From positions 1 through 17,999 of the forward strand of contig JAVBTC010000019.1 in assembly GCA_031556405.1 (NCBI GenBank): DNA of 17,999 nt, read 5' to 3'. This DNA is from WQZF01 sp031556405. GTDB lineage: Bacteria > Pseudomonadota > Gammaproteobacteria > Burkholderiales > Rhodocyclaceae. Below the pieces are notes generated by a model. The model was not told the origin of the DNA. It ran no database searches and was given only the letters and a program-made list of their open reading frames with translations. Positions within the stretch are counted from its first letter, which is position 1. The number at the start of each line of letters is the position of its first letter. A program made the translations under genes and the position numbers. Shown piece after piece: positions 1-7,621 of the stretch.

Positions 1-1074
1 GCCAAGATCAATCAGGTCTTCGGGCACAAGGGGCTGGAAAAAATCACGCTGGAGGAAGGACTTGCCGGCGACATCGTGCAGATCACCGGCATTGAGGATC
101 TCGTGCTCGGTGCCACCATTGCCGACATCGATGCTCCGCAGGCGTTGCCGTTGCTGCGTGTAGACGAGCCGACGCTGTCGATGCAGTTCATGGTCAATGC
201 CTCGCCGCTGGCCGGCACCGAGGGTAAGTTCGTTACCAGCCGCCAGATCCGCGAGCGCCTGCACAAGGAGCTTTTGACCAACATGGCGCTGAAGGTCGAA
301 GACACCGTCGATTCCGAAATTTTCGATGTATCCGGGCGCGGCGAATTGCATCTTTCGATCCTGCTCGAAAACATGCGCCGCGAAGGCTATGAACTCGCGG
401 TGGGCCGGCCGCGCGTGGTGAAAAAGATTGTCGACGGCGTCGAATGCGAACCTTACGAAATGCTTTCCGTCGACATCGAGGAAGGGCACCAGGGCGGCGT
501 CATGGAATCGCTCGGCCTGCGCCGTGGTGACCTGCAGGACATGATTTCCGATGGGCGGGGCCGCGTGCGGCTCGAATACCGGATTCCCGCGCGCGGATTG
601 ATCGGATTCCAGGGCGAATTCATGAACCTCACGCGCGGCACCGGCCTGATGAGCCACGTTTTCGACGAATACGCGCCGCTGAAGGAAGGCCAGGTCGCCG
701 AGCGTAGAAACGGCGTGCTCAGTTCTCAGGAAGACGGCGAGGCGGTTGCTTATGCGCTGTGGAAGCTGCAGGATCGCGGCCGGATGTTCGTTTCCCATGG
801 CGATCGCCTCTACGAAGGCATGGTGATCGGTATCCACACGCGCGACAACGACCTCGTCGTCAACCCAGTGAAAACCAAGCAGCTTACCAACGTCCGCGCC
901 TCCGGCAAGGACGAGGCCATCCAGTTGACGCCGCCGATCGATCTGACCCTGGAAGCCGCGATTGAATTCATTGCAGACGATGAACTGGTCGAAATCACAC
1001 CGAAGTCGATCCGGATCCGGAAGCGTTTCCTGAAGGAACACGAGCGCAAGCGCGCGAGCCGGGAAGAGAAGTAA
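1..1074 (+). CDS. typA: TypA/BipA GTPase, C-terminal part (5' end outside window)
   Basis: This is the C-terminal 357 residues of the translational GTPase TypA (BipA), which binds the 70S ribosome and supports ribosome assembly and growth under stress such as cold. The reading frame is open from base 1 and ends at TAA 1072-1074. The usual length is about 600 residues, so the G domain lies upstream of the window. The visible part starts in the domain II beta-barrel (residues near VFGHKGLEKI). It continues with the EF-G-like domain III (SGRGELHLSILLENMRREGY) and domain V (EPYEMLSVDIEEGHQGGVM). It ends in the TypA-specific C-terminal domain, with a basic tail (RIRKRFLKEHERKRASREEK) as expected for ribosome contact. 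Nothing is odd or broken. A hairpin-type terminator follows 102 bases after the stop. The family call is very secure. Confidence 0.97.
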   Translation, partial: AKINQVFGHKGLEKITLEEGLAGDIVQITGIEDLVLGATIADIDAPQALPLLRVDEPTLSMQFMVNASPLAGTEGKFVTSRQIRERLHKELLTNMALKVEDTVDSEIFDVSGRGELHLSILLENMRREGYELAVGRPRVVKKIVDGVECEPYEMLSVDIEEGHQGGVMESLGLRRGDLQDMISDGRGRVRLEYRIPARGLIGFQGEFMNLTRGTGLMSHVFDEYAPLKEGQVAERRNGVLSSQEDGEAVAYALWKLQDRGRMFVSHGDRLYEGMVIGIHTRDNDLVVNPVKTKQLTNVRASGKDEAIQLTPPIDLTLEAAIEFIADDELVEITPKSIRIRKRFLKEHERKRASREEK

Positions 1075-1175
1075 AAAATAAAACGGCGGGCGACGCGCAC
1101 ATTGCGCCGGCGTCGCTGGCCGGACCGACCCGGGGCGATTGAATTCCTCCGGGCTCGCCTGAATCGGATTCCGAG

Positions 1176-1224
1176 AGCCCTTCGACAAGCGCGCCCGTGC
1201 CGCTTGCGTCGGGCTTTTCCTTTT
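1176..1224 (+). terminator. Rho-independent terminator after typA
   Basis: An imperfect inverted repeat runs from AGCCC at 1176-1180 to GGGCT at 1211-1215, with AAGCG/CGCTT pairing near the tip. It is followed by TTTTCCTTTT at 1215-1224. Position and form suit the end of the typA transcript. Bases 1175-1180 can instead pair with 1151-1156, so two exclusive folds are possible. Confidence 0.65.
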
Positions 1225-1307
1225 GGAATCGCCGCAGAGGGATGGCCGGCGGTTTTTCCGCGCGGGACCGGAGTGATCGCCGGTTGATCCCCTGGTATCG
1301 TATTTCC

Positions 1308-1336
1308 CTATTTTCCCCAGATTCCCGGATTATCAT
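1308..1336 (+). promoter_or_regulatory. Possible promoter of the SPFH gene
   Basis: TATCAT at 1331-1336 matches the -10 consensus at five of six positions and lies in a locally AT-richer patch about 65 bases before the start codon. The -35 region near 1308-1313 (CTATTT) is poor. This is an inference from position and one hexamer. Confidence 0.25.
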
Positions 1337-1401
1337 ATGCTCTGCAAAAACCTTGCCCGAGGGTAGTACGGGTACGCAATTCATTTACGAAAGGATGCGC
1401 C

Positions 1402-2442
1402 ATGGCCCTGATGGACTTCATCAAGAAACAGTTTATCGACGTCATCCATTGGACGGAGGAAGGCGAGGGCGTGCTCGCGGCGCGCTATCCGATGCAGGAT
1501 TTCGAGATCCAGTACGGCGCGCAGTTGACGGTGCGCGAATCGCAGATGGCCGTGTTCGTCAATGAGGGCAAGATCGCCGACGTTTTCGGGCCGGGGCGCT
1601 ACAAGCTGACGACGCAGACGCTGCCGGTGCTGACGTACCTGAAGAACTGGGACAAGCTGTTCGAGTCACCTTTCAAATCCGACGTCTATTTCTTCAGTAC
1701 CCGTCTGCAGCTTGATCGCAAGTGGGGCACGCCGAATCCGATCACGATCCGCGACGCCGATTTCGGCATGGTGCGTTTGCGCGCGTTCGGCATCTATTCC
1801 TACAAGCTCGTCGATCCGAAGCGCTTTCATACCGAGATTTCCGGCACGCGCGAGATTTATACCGTCGACGATCTCGACGGCCAGTTGCGCAATACGCTGA
1901 TCGCGGCGATCAGCGATCTGTTCGCATCCTCGGGTGTGGCTTTCGTCGATATGGCGGCGAATCAGGATGAATTCGGCGCCCGGATCAAGGAGAAGGCGCT
2001 GCCGCTGTTCGAGCGTTACGGACTGGAACTGGACAACCTGGCGGTACAGAACATTTCGCTGCCGGAAGAATTGCAGAAGGCGCTGGATCAGAAAATCAGC
2101 ATGGGTATCGTCGGCGATCTCGGTAAATTCACGCAGTACCAGACGGCGACGGCGATTCCGCTGGCGGCGCAGAACGAAGGCGGTATCGCCGGCATCGGCG
2201 CCGGGCTCGGCGCGGGAATCGGAATCGGCCAGGCGATGGCCCAGGCGATGGGACAAACGGCTGCTCCGACCGCTCCGGCCGTTCCAGCGGACCAGGCGAC
2301 GCAACCCACGGCGGGTACGGTTCGTACCGCCGAGGAAGCGATGGCGATGATCGAAAAACTGCATGAAATGATGAGCAAGGGGATTATTACCGGTACCGAA
2401 TTCGAGGCGAAAAAGGCGGAACTGATGAGCAGAATCGTTTGA
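1402..2442 (+). CDS. SPFH (stomatin/prohibitin-like) protein with SHOCT tail
   Basis: This 346-residue protein belongs to the SPFH branch often annotated as virion-core-protein-like (YdjI-like). These proteins form membrane-associated oligomeric scaffolds. The SPFH core covers about residues 30-235 and includes motifs such as VFGPGRYKL and PEELQKALDQK. A flexible Gly/Ala linker follows (258-285), rich in GIGAG-type repeats, then an Ala/Pro/Thr stretch. The C-terminus is a SHOCT-type helical hairpin (about 312-345, with a KGIITGTEFEAKKAEL core). Many relatives carry a C-terminal zinc ribbon instead; here zinc ribbons occur in the DUF4178 protein downstream. I see no clear transmembrane helix, so attachment to the membrane is probably peripheral. 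The start at 1402 is supported by GAAAGGA at 1389-1395. In Gram-positive bacteria relatives are linked to PspA-type envelope stress, which suggests a similar role here. Biochemical function is not established. Confidence 0.9.
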   Translation: MALMDFIKKQFIDVIHWTEEGEGVLAARYPMQDFEIQYGAQLTVRESQMAVFVNEGKIADVFGPGRYKLTTQTLPVLTYLKNWDKLFESPFKSDVYFFSTRLQLDRKWGTPNPITIRDADFGMVRLRAFGIYSYKLVDPKRFHTEISGTREIYTVDDLDGQLRNTLIAAISDLFASSGVAFVDMAANQDEFGARIKEKALPLFERYGLELDNLAVQNISLPEELQKALDQKISMGIVGDLGKFTQYQTATAIPLAAQNEGGIAGIGAGLGAGIGIGQAMAQAMGQTAAPTAPAVPADQATQPTAGTVRTAEEAMAMIEKLHEMMSKGIITGTEFEAKKAELMSRIV

Positions 2443-2544
2443 GAAGCTCATCCGAAGAGACGGGAATGCGGCGAGGATGTGGAAAAAATTCGATGGCAAG
2501 GTGATATCGACGCGCCGCGAAAGAACGCAGAAAAAATGTGATAA

Positions 2545-2559
2545 GGGGCTGATCGCCCC
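2545..2559 (+). promoter_or_regulatory. Hairpin directly before the Shine-Dalgarno of the HEXXH gene
   Basis: GGGGC (2545-2549) and GCCCC (2555-2559) form a perfect 5-bp stem with loop TGATC. It ends one base before the very strong AGGAGGTGA site at 2561-2569. No T-tract follows, so it is not a normal terminator. It could protect the message or keep the ribosome site open. This is an inference. Confidence 0.4.
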
Positions 2560-2576
2560 GAGGAGGTGAATGCACG

Positions 2577-3041
2577 ATGTTGATCGATCTTCGTGCCGCG
2601 CTGCCGGCACTTGCTCCCAAGGCGACAGCCTGGGTTGAATCGCAGCATATCCACATTGCCCAGGTCGGCCGGGCTTTGGACGATGACGAACGCACTCTGG
2701 CCGAGGGGGTCGGGGTACGGTACCCGGACCGTATCCGCATCGCCGAGGTGCCGGATCTTCCGGTGCCGGACGATCCGGACCTTCGGCAAGCCGCGAAGAT
2801 GGCCGGAATCCTCGGTCCGGGCACGGCAGGGCTGACGCTCGGCTACGGGATCTACGTTCGCCGCGGCCATGGAAGCATCAAGCTGTACTCTCATGAGTTC
2901 CGGCATGTGCATCAATACGAACGCGCCGGTTCCATCGCGGCTTTTCTTTCCGTTTACCTGCAGCAGGTTGTCGAGTTCGGCTATTACAACGCGCCGCTCG
3001 AAGTGGATGCCCGTGTGCACGAAAAACCTCGTCAGCCCTGA
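2577..3041 (+). CDS. Small HEXXH-motif protein, putative zinc metallopeptidase-like
   Basis: This 154-residue protein has no signal peptide or membrane span. Its key motif is HEFRH at residues 106-110 (HEXXH), followed by VHQYE. Thirty-two residues later comes YYNAPLEVDAR, whose Glu142 could be the third zinc ligand, as in gluzincins. The arrangement resembles a widespread family of small hypothetical proteins with a pattern like HELVHVAQYE...PMEQEA, known to me only as uncharacterised. Whether it cleaves peptides is unknown; a zincin-like fold is an inference. The start is well supported: AGGAGGTGA at 2561-2569 lies 7 bases before ATG 2577. It follows the SPFH gene by 134 bases on the same strand and may be cotranscribed. 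It ends 11 residues after the presumed Glu ligand, which is short but close to what I recall for the family. Confidence 0.75.
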   Translation: MLIDLRAALPALAPKATAWVESQHIHIAQVGRALDDDERTLAEGVGVRYPDRIRIAEVPDLPVPDDPDLRQAAKMAGILGPGTAGLTLGYGIYVRRGHGSIKLYSHEFRHVHQYERAGSIAAFLSVYLQQVVEFGYYNAPLEVDARVHEKPRQP

Positions 3042-3352
3042 TGTCTCCGACGGCTTTGGAATTTCGGACGCGCTTATCCAGTTCTTCGATGACGGCCCGC
3101 TTGGCGGAAGCCTGAATCGGGAAAGTCCGTCGACGCAATTTTCGTTGAAGTGCCACACGGAAATTTGTGCTTCAAATTCAATGAATTCTAAATAATAGTA
3201 GAATTTTATATATTGTATGTAGTGGATCATATGGATAAATTATTTTTAATATTGGAAAATCAGCCGAATGATTTTCTCTTCTGCGGGCAAATCCCTGCAT
3301 AAGCAGTCCGGCTTTCGCTTCCGCGCATTTTTCCCATGATCGACGTCTTGTC
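3042..3352. other. Gene-free gap with an AT-rich core
   Basis: These 311 bases contain no supported gene. The part from about 3160 to 3290 is strikingly AT-rich compared with its surroundings and includes a 6-bp inverted repeat with a 1-base centre (AATTCA 3175-3180, TGAATT 3182-3187). The region probably carries the promoter of the DUF4178 operon. A weak candidate is TTGTGC at about 3165-3170 with CTAAAT 17 bases on. A 23-codon open frame at 3231-3302 has no clear ribosome site and is not called. Confidence 0.45.
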
Positions 3353-5584
3353 ATGAAATCCGCCCTCTGTCCTTCCTGCGGCGCACCCGTCGTTTTCCGT
3401 TCGGCCGCCTCGGTGTTCGCCGTGTGCGAATACTGCAAGAGCACGCTGGTGCGCGAGGACGACATGCTGAAGCGGATCGGACGCATGGCGGAGCTGCTCG
3501 AGGACAATTCGCCGTTGCAGATCGGCAGTGAAGGCCGTTACCGGGGGCGGAATTTCACTCTGGTCGGCCGCATCCAGTTGAAATACGAAGCGGGTGTCTG
3601 GAACGAGTGGTATGCCCTCTTCGACGACGGCAGCGACGGCTGGCTGTCGGATGCTTCCGGCGAAATGACGATGACGTTCAAGGTCGGGGCGGGAGAAAAA
3701 ACGCCGCCGGGTTCGTTGCCCGATTTTCTGCCGGCTGTACCGCCGTTTGCCGATTTACAGGTGGGGCAGGAGATCAGGTTCGGAAAAACGGACGGCAAAG
3801 GGGCGAAGAATTTTTTTGTCGTGACCAATCTCGAGCGGGCGCTGGTCGTTGCTGCCGCCGGCGAGTTGCCGCACGGGGTGACTTCGGGTTACGAGGCGCC
3901 GGTGGCCGACCTGCGCGGACGGGCGGAGCAAAACGAGACGCCGGTAGCGGCTGGCGGTGCTCGTAAAAATAAACCTCGCAAGGATGAAACCCAGGCAGGG
4001 GATACCTCGGCGGATGTCGTTCCGGACTTTGTTCCTTTTGCCAGCATCGATTATTCCGATACTCCGCCGTCCGTGTTCGTCGGCGAATCTCTGCCGTTTG
4101 CGGCGCTGAAGCTGAGCCGTTTGAAGGAGGGCGCCGCGTTTCCGGAGGCGGACCAGCGACTGAAAGTGCGCGCGTTTCAGTGTCCGGGCTGCGGTGCGCC
4201 GCTGTCGATGCGCGAGGAAATCGTCACGGTTGCCTGTGCCGGCTGCGGCACGGTCATCGACAGTGAAAACGAAACTCTGAAAGCACTCAAGAAAGCGCGT
4301 GGCGAGATATCCGTTCCGCCGGACATTCCGCTGGGCAGCAAAGGGCGCTTCGGGAACGATGAATACGAGGTGATCGGTTTTCTCGTGCAGGAAACGAAGG
4401 TCGATGGAATGACCTACTGGTGGCGCGAATATCTGCTGCATTGCCCACGTGCCGGGTTCCGCTGGCTGACGGAGTACGACGGGCACTGGAATTTCGTCGC
4501 GCCGCTGTCCCGCGTGCCGGGCGGCGAAACCTCCAGGAAAACGCTGGGTGGCGTCGAGTACGCGCTCTTTCAGACGACGACGGCCCGGATTGCCCAGGTG
4601 ATGGGCGAGTTTTACTGGCGCGTACGGCAGGGAGATGAGAGCACCGCCGAGGATTACGTCGCCCCGCCTTATGTCCTGTCGTGCGAAAGAACCGACAAGG
4701 AAATCACCTGGTCGCGTGGCGCGTACATCGAGGGCGGGGAGGTCTGGCGGGCTCTCGGTCTCAAAGGCAGCCCGCCGGCCAAGAAAGGCGTCGGCGCCAA
4801 TCAGCCATCTCCCTATGCGACACAGACGACGAAGGTTTACCTCCTATGTCTCGTCCTGGCGGCGCTGGCGATTGCCGTGCAGTTCGGATTGAAGGTTTTC
4901 GATCGTGGCGGCGCACGGCTGCTCGTTCATGACATGAAATTCATTCCGGCAACCCGGGAAGAGGCGGGCGGTGGAGCACCGACCGCGATAATTACTTCGG
5001 CCGGGTTTGCCGAATCCTCGCCGCAGCCGTTGGACCGGGCTTACGTCGCCGCTCCCGCCGCAGGCAGCAAGCTGAGTTTCACGACGCTGCGCACGCCGGT
5101 ATTCCATTTCGGCGGCGGCCACCTTCTCGTCCGCGACCGTGCGACGATCGATGACAATCGCTGGTTCGGTTTCGATCTGACATTGGTCAACCGCGAAACT
5201 GGGAAGGAGATTCAGAGTTACCGCGAGCTGTACCGCGCTTCCGGCAGCGACAGCGACGGTCCCTGGAGCGAATACAAAACGAACGACGAAATCGTATTCC
5301 GCAGCATCGATGCCGGCGACTATTATTTTCTCGTTGATGCCGAATCCGGGGCTGATACGGCGGGTGCTTTTTCAAAGGGACGAGAAGACAGCTTGAATTT
5401 ACAGGTATTCCCCGCCGAACCCGGTTGGGGGAACTGGTGGCTGTTCAACGGTTTTCTCGGTGCGATGTTCCTGTTTGCGGGCTGGCGCCGTGAAGCGTTC
5501 GAGGTTCGGCGCTGGAGCGAGAGCGACCATCCCCGCGTGAGCCTGGTGTCGATTCTGCAAAACATGACGGACAATGAGGAATGA
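3353..5584 (+). CDS. DUF4178 membrane protein with two zinc ribbons
   Basis: This 743-residue protein has two zinc ribbon plus DUF4178 units in tandem. Ribbon 1 uses C6, C9, C25 and C28; ribbon 2 uses C277, C280, C295 and C298. Each is followed by a beta-rich DUF4178 segment (about 55-190 and 325-465), with matching phrases such as GSEGRYRGRNFTLVGRIQ and GSKGRFGNDEYEVIGFLV. A charged linker (190-225) separates them. One transmembrane helix is at about 494-512 and a second at about 692-712. Between them lies a beta-rich domain of about 170 residues, expected in the periplasm, so the zinc-ribbon part faces the cytoplasm. DUF4178 has no known biochemical activity but repeatedly neighbours DUF350 and SpeE-like genes. 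ATG 3353 has no clear Shine-Dalgarno. A six-codon frame (ATG 3336) ends in an ATGA overlap with this start, which could allow coupling. The family call is firm; the function is unknown. Confidence 0.9.
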   Translation: MKSALCPSCGAPVVFRSAASVFAVCEYCKSTLVREDDMLKRIGRMAELLEDNSPLQIGSEGRYRGRNFTLVGRIQLKYEAGVWNEWYALFDDGSDGWLSDASGEMTMTFKVGAGEKTPPGSLPDFLPAVPPFADLQVGQEIRFGKTDGKGAKNFFVVTNLERALVVAAAGELPHGVTSGYEAPVADLRGRAEQNETPVAAGGARKNKPRKDETQAGDTSADVVPDFVPFASIDYSDTPPSVFVGESLPFAALKLSRLKEGAAFPEADQRLKVRAFQCPGCGAPLSMREEIVTVACAGCGTVIDSENETLKALKKARGEISVPPDIPLGSKGRFGNDEYEVIGFLVQETKVDGMTYWWREYLLHCPRAGFRWLTEYDGHWNFVAPLSRVPGGETSRKTLGGVEYALFQTTTARIAQVMGEFYWRVRQGDESTAEDYVAPPYVLSCERTDKEITWSRGAYIEGGEVWRALGLKGSPPAKKGVGANQPSPYATQTTKVYLLCLVLAALAIAVQFGLKVFDRGGARLLVHDMKFIPATREEAGGGAPTAIITSAGFAESSPQPLDRAYVAAPAAGSKLSFTTLRTPVFHFGGGHLLVRDRATIDDNRWFGFDLTLVNRETGKEIQSYRELYRASGSDSDGPWSEYKTNDEIVFRSIDAGDYYFLVDAESGADTAGAFSKGREDSLNLQVFPAEPGWGNWWLFNGFLGAMFLFAGWRREAFEVRRWSESDHPRVSLVSILQNMTDNEE

Positions 5585-5603
5585 CGATGAAAGAGGGAGT
5601 GCC

Positions 5604-5750
5604 ATGTTCCGTTTCAATCTGATCACCGGCGTCGGTGCGCTGCTGTTGTTCGTCTGGGCGCAGGTCCAGGGCGTCAGCCCCTTTACCGATAGCGTTTCCG
5701 CATCGTCGCCGCGTTCTTCCGGTTCCGCCGGGCGCCTTTCGCATAAATAA
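5604..5750 (+). CDS. 48-residue single-span membrane protein
   Basis: This short gene starts 19 bases after the DUF4178 stop and ends 21 bases before the DUF350 start. It encodes 48 residues: a short basic N-terminus (MFRFN), one hydrophobic helix at about residues 5-24 (LITGVGALLLFVWAQVQGV) and a Ser-rich tail (SASSPRSSGSAG) ending RLSHK. GAGGGAG just upstream of ATG 5604 gives a good ribosome site. Position in the operon, the ribosome site and the clear hydrophobic helix argue that it is real despite its size. In mycobacterial clusters of this type a DUF4247 gene stands near DUF4178 and DUF350 (from memory), but I see no resemblance strong enough to equate them. It is probably a small partner of the neighbouring membrane proteins. 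Function is unknown. Confidence 0.75.
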   Translation: MFRFNLITGVGALLLFVWAQVQGVSPFTDSVSASSPRSSGSAGRLSHK

Positions 5751-5771
5751 ATTTTTCGGAGCATTCCGTTC

Positions 5772-5987
5772 ATGGAAGACTTTATCAACTTCAAGGTTCT
5801 GGTCAATTCGCTCGTCTATTCGATCCTCGGAGTCATCATTTTCTGGGTATCGTTCATCATCATCGACAAATTGACGCCGTATGACCTCTGGCGCGAGATC
5901 GTTGAGAAACACAATCTGTCGCTGGCGATCATCGTCGCGGCGATGTGCCTGGGTATTGCGATCATCGTCGCCTCGGCAATTCATTGA
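5772..5987 (+). CDS. DUF350 family membrane protein (single repeat)
   Basis: This 71-residue inner-membrane protein has two helices, about residues 11-31 and 50-70. Between them is the DUF350 signature loop (DKLTPYDLWREIVEKHN), and the second helix ends ASAIH, as is typical. E. coli YjfL-type proteins carry two such repeats in about 130 residues; this one has one, as in many short homologues, and would presumably dimerise. GGAG at 5758-5761 precedes ATG 5772 by 10 bases. DUF350 genes recur beside polyamine or glutathionylspermidine enzymes and PspA/SPFH-type genes, which fits the context here. Its role, whether channel, scaffold or sensor, has not been established as far as I know. Confidence 0.92.
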   Translation: MEDFINFKVLVNSLVYSILGVIIFWVSFIIIDKLTPYDLWREIVEKHNLSLAIIVAAMCLGIAIIVASAIH

Positions 5988-6076
5988 CACGCCCGGCCGA
6001 ATTTTCCGCCAAATTTTCCATCGTGCGCTTTGCCGTTTTCCTCTGACCGGGCCGCGTTCCGGCTACGCCCACCGTC

Positions 6077-7582
6077 ATGCATTACGCGCTGCTTTTTTCC
6101 GTTTTCATCGTCGCCTCCTGCGGGCTGGCCTATGAACTGGTCGCGGGGGCGTTGTCGTCGTACCTGATCGGCGATTCGGTCACGCAATTCTCGACCGTGA
6201 TCGGTGCCTATCTGTTTGCGATGGGCATCGGTTCGTGGCTGTCGCGCTTTATCACGCGCGACCTGATGATGCGTTTCATCCAAATCGAGCTTCTGGTCGG
6301 TCTGATCGGCGGTTTTTCCGCCGCCGCGCTGTTTTTCGTCTTCGCCTATCTTGCCGGGCCGTTCCGTTTCGCGCTGTATACCGGGGTCGGCGTCGTCGGC
6401 GTGCTGGTCGGCCTGGAAATTCCGCTGGTCATGCGCATCCTGAAGGAAGAGCTCGATCTGCGCGAACTGGTGGCGCAGGTGCTGTCCGTCGACTATCTCG
6501 GCGCGCTGGCCGTCTCGGTGTTTTTTCCGCTCTTTCTGGCGCCGCATTTGGGGCTGATCCGCACGGGACTGCTGTTCGGCCTCCTGAATGCGCTGGTGGC
6601 GGCATGGGCGCTGCACCTGTTCCGCCGGCGGCTTTTCGTTTCCGGAAAACGCGCGCTGGCCGTGCAATGCTCGCTTGCCGTGGCGCTTCTGGCGATCGGC
6701 ATGGGTATGGCCGGACACCTGACCAGCCTCGCGGAAGCGCATCTGTACAGCGACGAAATCGTGCATGCCGAAACGACGCCGTATCAGCGCATCGTCGTCA
6801 CCCGCTGGCGCGACGACCTGCGCCTGCATCTCAACGGCAACCTGCAATTTTCCTCGCGCGACGAATACCGCTACCACGAGGCGCTGGTGCATCCGGCGCT
6901 CGCGACCTTGCCCGGCGCGCGCCGCGTGCTCGTGCTCGGCGGTGGCGACGGACTGGCGCTGCGCGAGATTCTCAAATATCCCCAGGTCGTCTCGGTGACG
7001 CTGGTCGATCTCGATCCGGTGATGACGCGGCTGTTTTCCACGGCACCGCCGCTGACGGCGCTGAACGCGGATGCCTTCGCATCGCCCAGGGTGCGCGCGA
7101 TCAATGCCGACGCGATGAGCTGGCTTGATGCCAGCGAGGAAACCTTCGATTTCATCGTCATCGACTTTCCCGACCCTTCCGGCTACGCGCTCGGAAAGCT
7201 TTATTCGACGGCGTTCTACCGCGTGCTCGACAGGCATCTGGCGCCGCAGGGACTCGCCGCGATCCAGGCGACCTCGCCGCTCTATGCGCGCAAGGCCTAC
7301 TGGTGCATCGTCAACACGCTCGAAGCCGCCGGATTCTCGACCGCGCCGTATCACGCGCTGGTACCGTCGTTCGGCGAATGGGGCTTCGTCATCGCCGGCC
7401 GGCAACATTACGCACCGCCCTTGCATTACGGAATCGAAACGCGTTTCCTGACGCCGGAAATCACCGCCGGGTTGTTTCGCTTTCCCGCCGACATGACCCG
7501 CGTGGAGACCGAAATCAACCGCCTCAACAATCAGGTGCTGGTGCGTTATTTCGAGGAAGAGTGGCGGCAGGTGATTCACTGA
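6077..7582 (+). CDS. speE: Membrane-bound polyamine aminopropyltransferase (SpeE-like)
   Basis: This 501-residue protein joins seven predicted membrane helices (about 3-25, 36-56, 68-92, 98-118, 135-155, 160-180, 195-215) to a spermidine-synthase domain (about 225-445). Soluble SpeE uses decarboxylated S-adenosylmethionine to add an aminopropyl group to putrescine. The domain keeps the family marks: YHE 266-268, GGGDG 288-292, VDLD around 310-313, NAD 343-345, and DFPDP 363-367 with the Asp expected in catalysis, then QATSP 397-401. Arg-rich loops (SRFITRDLMMR at 56-66, RRRLFVSGKR at 183-192) should be cytoplasmic, which would put the catalytic domain on the periplasmic side. Only ATG 6077 is possible, since an in-frame TGA lies just upstream; no clear Shine-Dalgarno is seen. 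Rv2601 of M. tuberculosis has a similar design and neighbours (from memory). The real amine substrate is not known. Confidence 0.92.
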   Translation: MHYALLFSVFIVASCGLAYELVAGALSSYLIGDSVTQFSTVIGAYLFAMGIGSWLSRFITRDLMMRFIQIELLVGLIGGFSAAALFFVFAYLAGPFRFALYTGVGVVGVLVGLEIPLVMRILKEELDLRELVAQVLSVDYLGALAVSVFFPLFLAPHLGLIRTGLLFGLLNALVAAWALHLFRRRLFVSGKRALAVQCSLAVALLAIGMGMAGHLTSLAEAHLYSDEIVHAETTPYQRIVVTRWRDDLRLHLNGNLQFSSRDEYRYHEALVHPALATLPGARRVLVLGGGDGLALREILKYPQVVSVTLVDLDPVMTRLFSTAPPLTALNADAFASPRVRAINADAMSWLDASEETFDFIVIDFPDPSGYALGKLYSTAFYRVLDRHLAPQGLAAIQATSPLYARKAYWCIVNTLEAAGFSTAPYHALVPSFGEWGFVIAGRQHYAPPLHYGIETRFLTPEITAGLFRFPADMTRVETEINRLNNQVLVRYFEEEWRQVIH

Positions 7583-7621
7583 TGCGCGTTTTTCTTTCCT
7601 GAACCTCGATTGCCGATATCC

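Larger units (their letters stand above)
1075..1401. other. Intergenic region typA to SPFH gene
   Basis: These 327 bases hold no convincing gene. They contain the typA terminator (1176-1224), an alternative hairpin that shares one of its arms (GGGCTC at 1151-1156 with GAGCCC at 1175-1180), and the probable promoter and leader of the SPFH gene. Short open frames here have no ribosome binding site and an Arg/Pro-rich composition typical of GC-rich noncoding sequence. Confidence 0.6.

Noticed and set aside
2448..3230. 260-codon - strand open frame over the HEXXH gene
   Set aside because: The + strand gene has a near-consensus ribosome site and a conserved motif; the - frame has neither.
3231..3302. 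23-codon open frame (MDKLFLILEN...) in the AT-rich gap
   Set aside because: It has no clear ribosome binding site and lies in AT-rich sequence where short frames arise by chance.
3336..3356. Six-codon leader frame overlapping the DUF4178 start by ATGA
   Set aside because: It is too short to support by itself and has no ribosome site; noted only as possible coupling.
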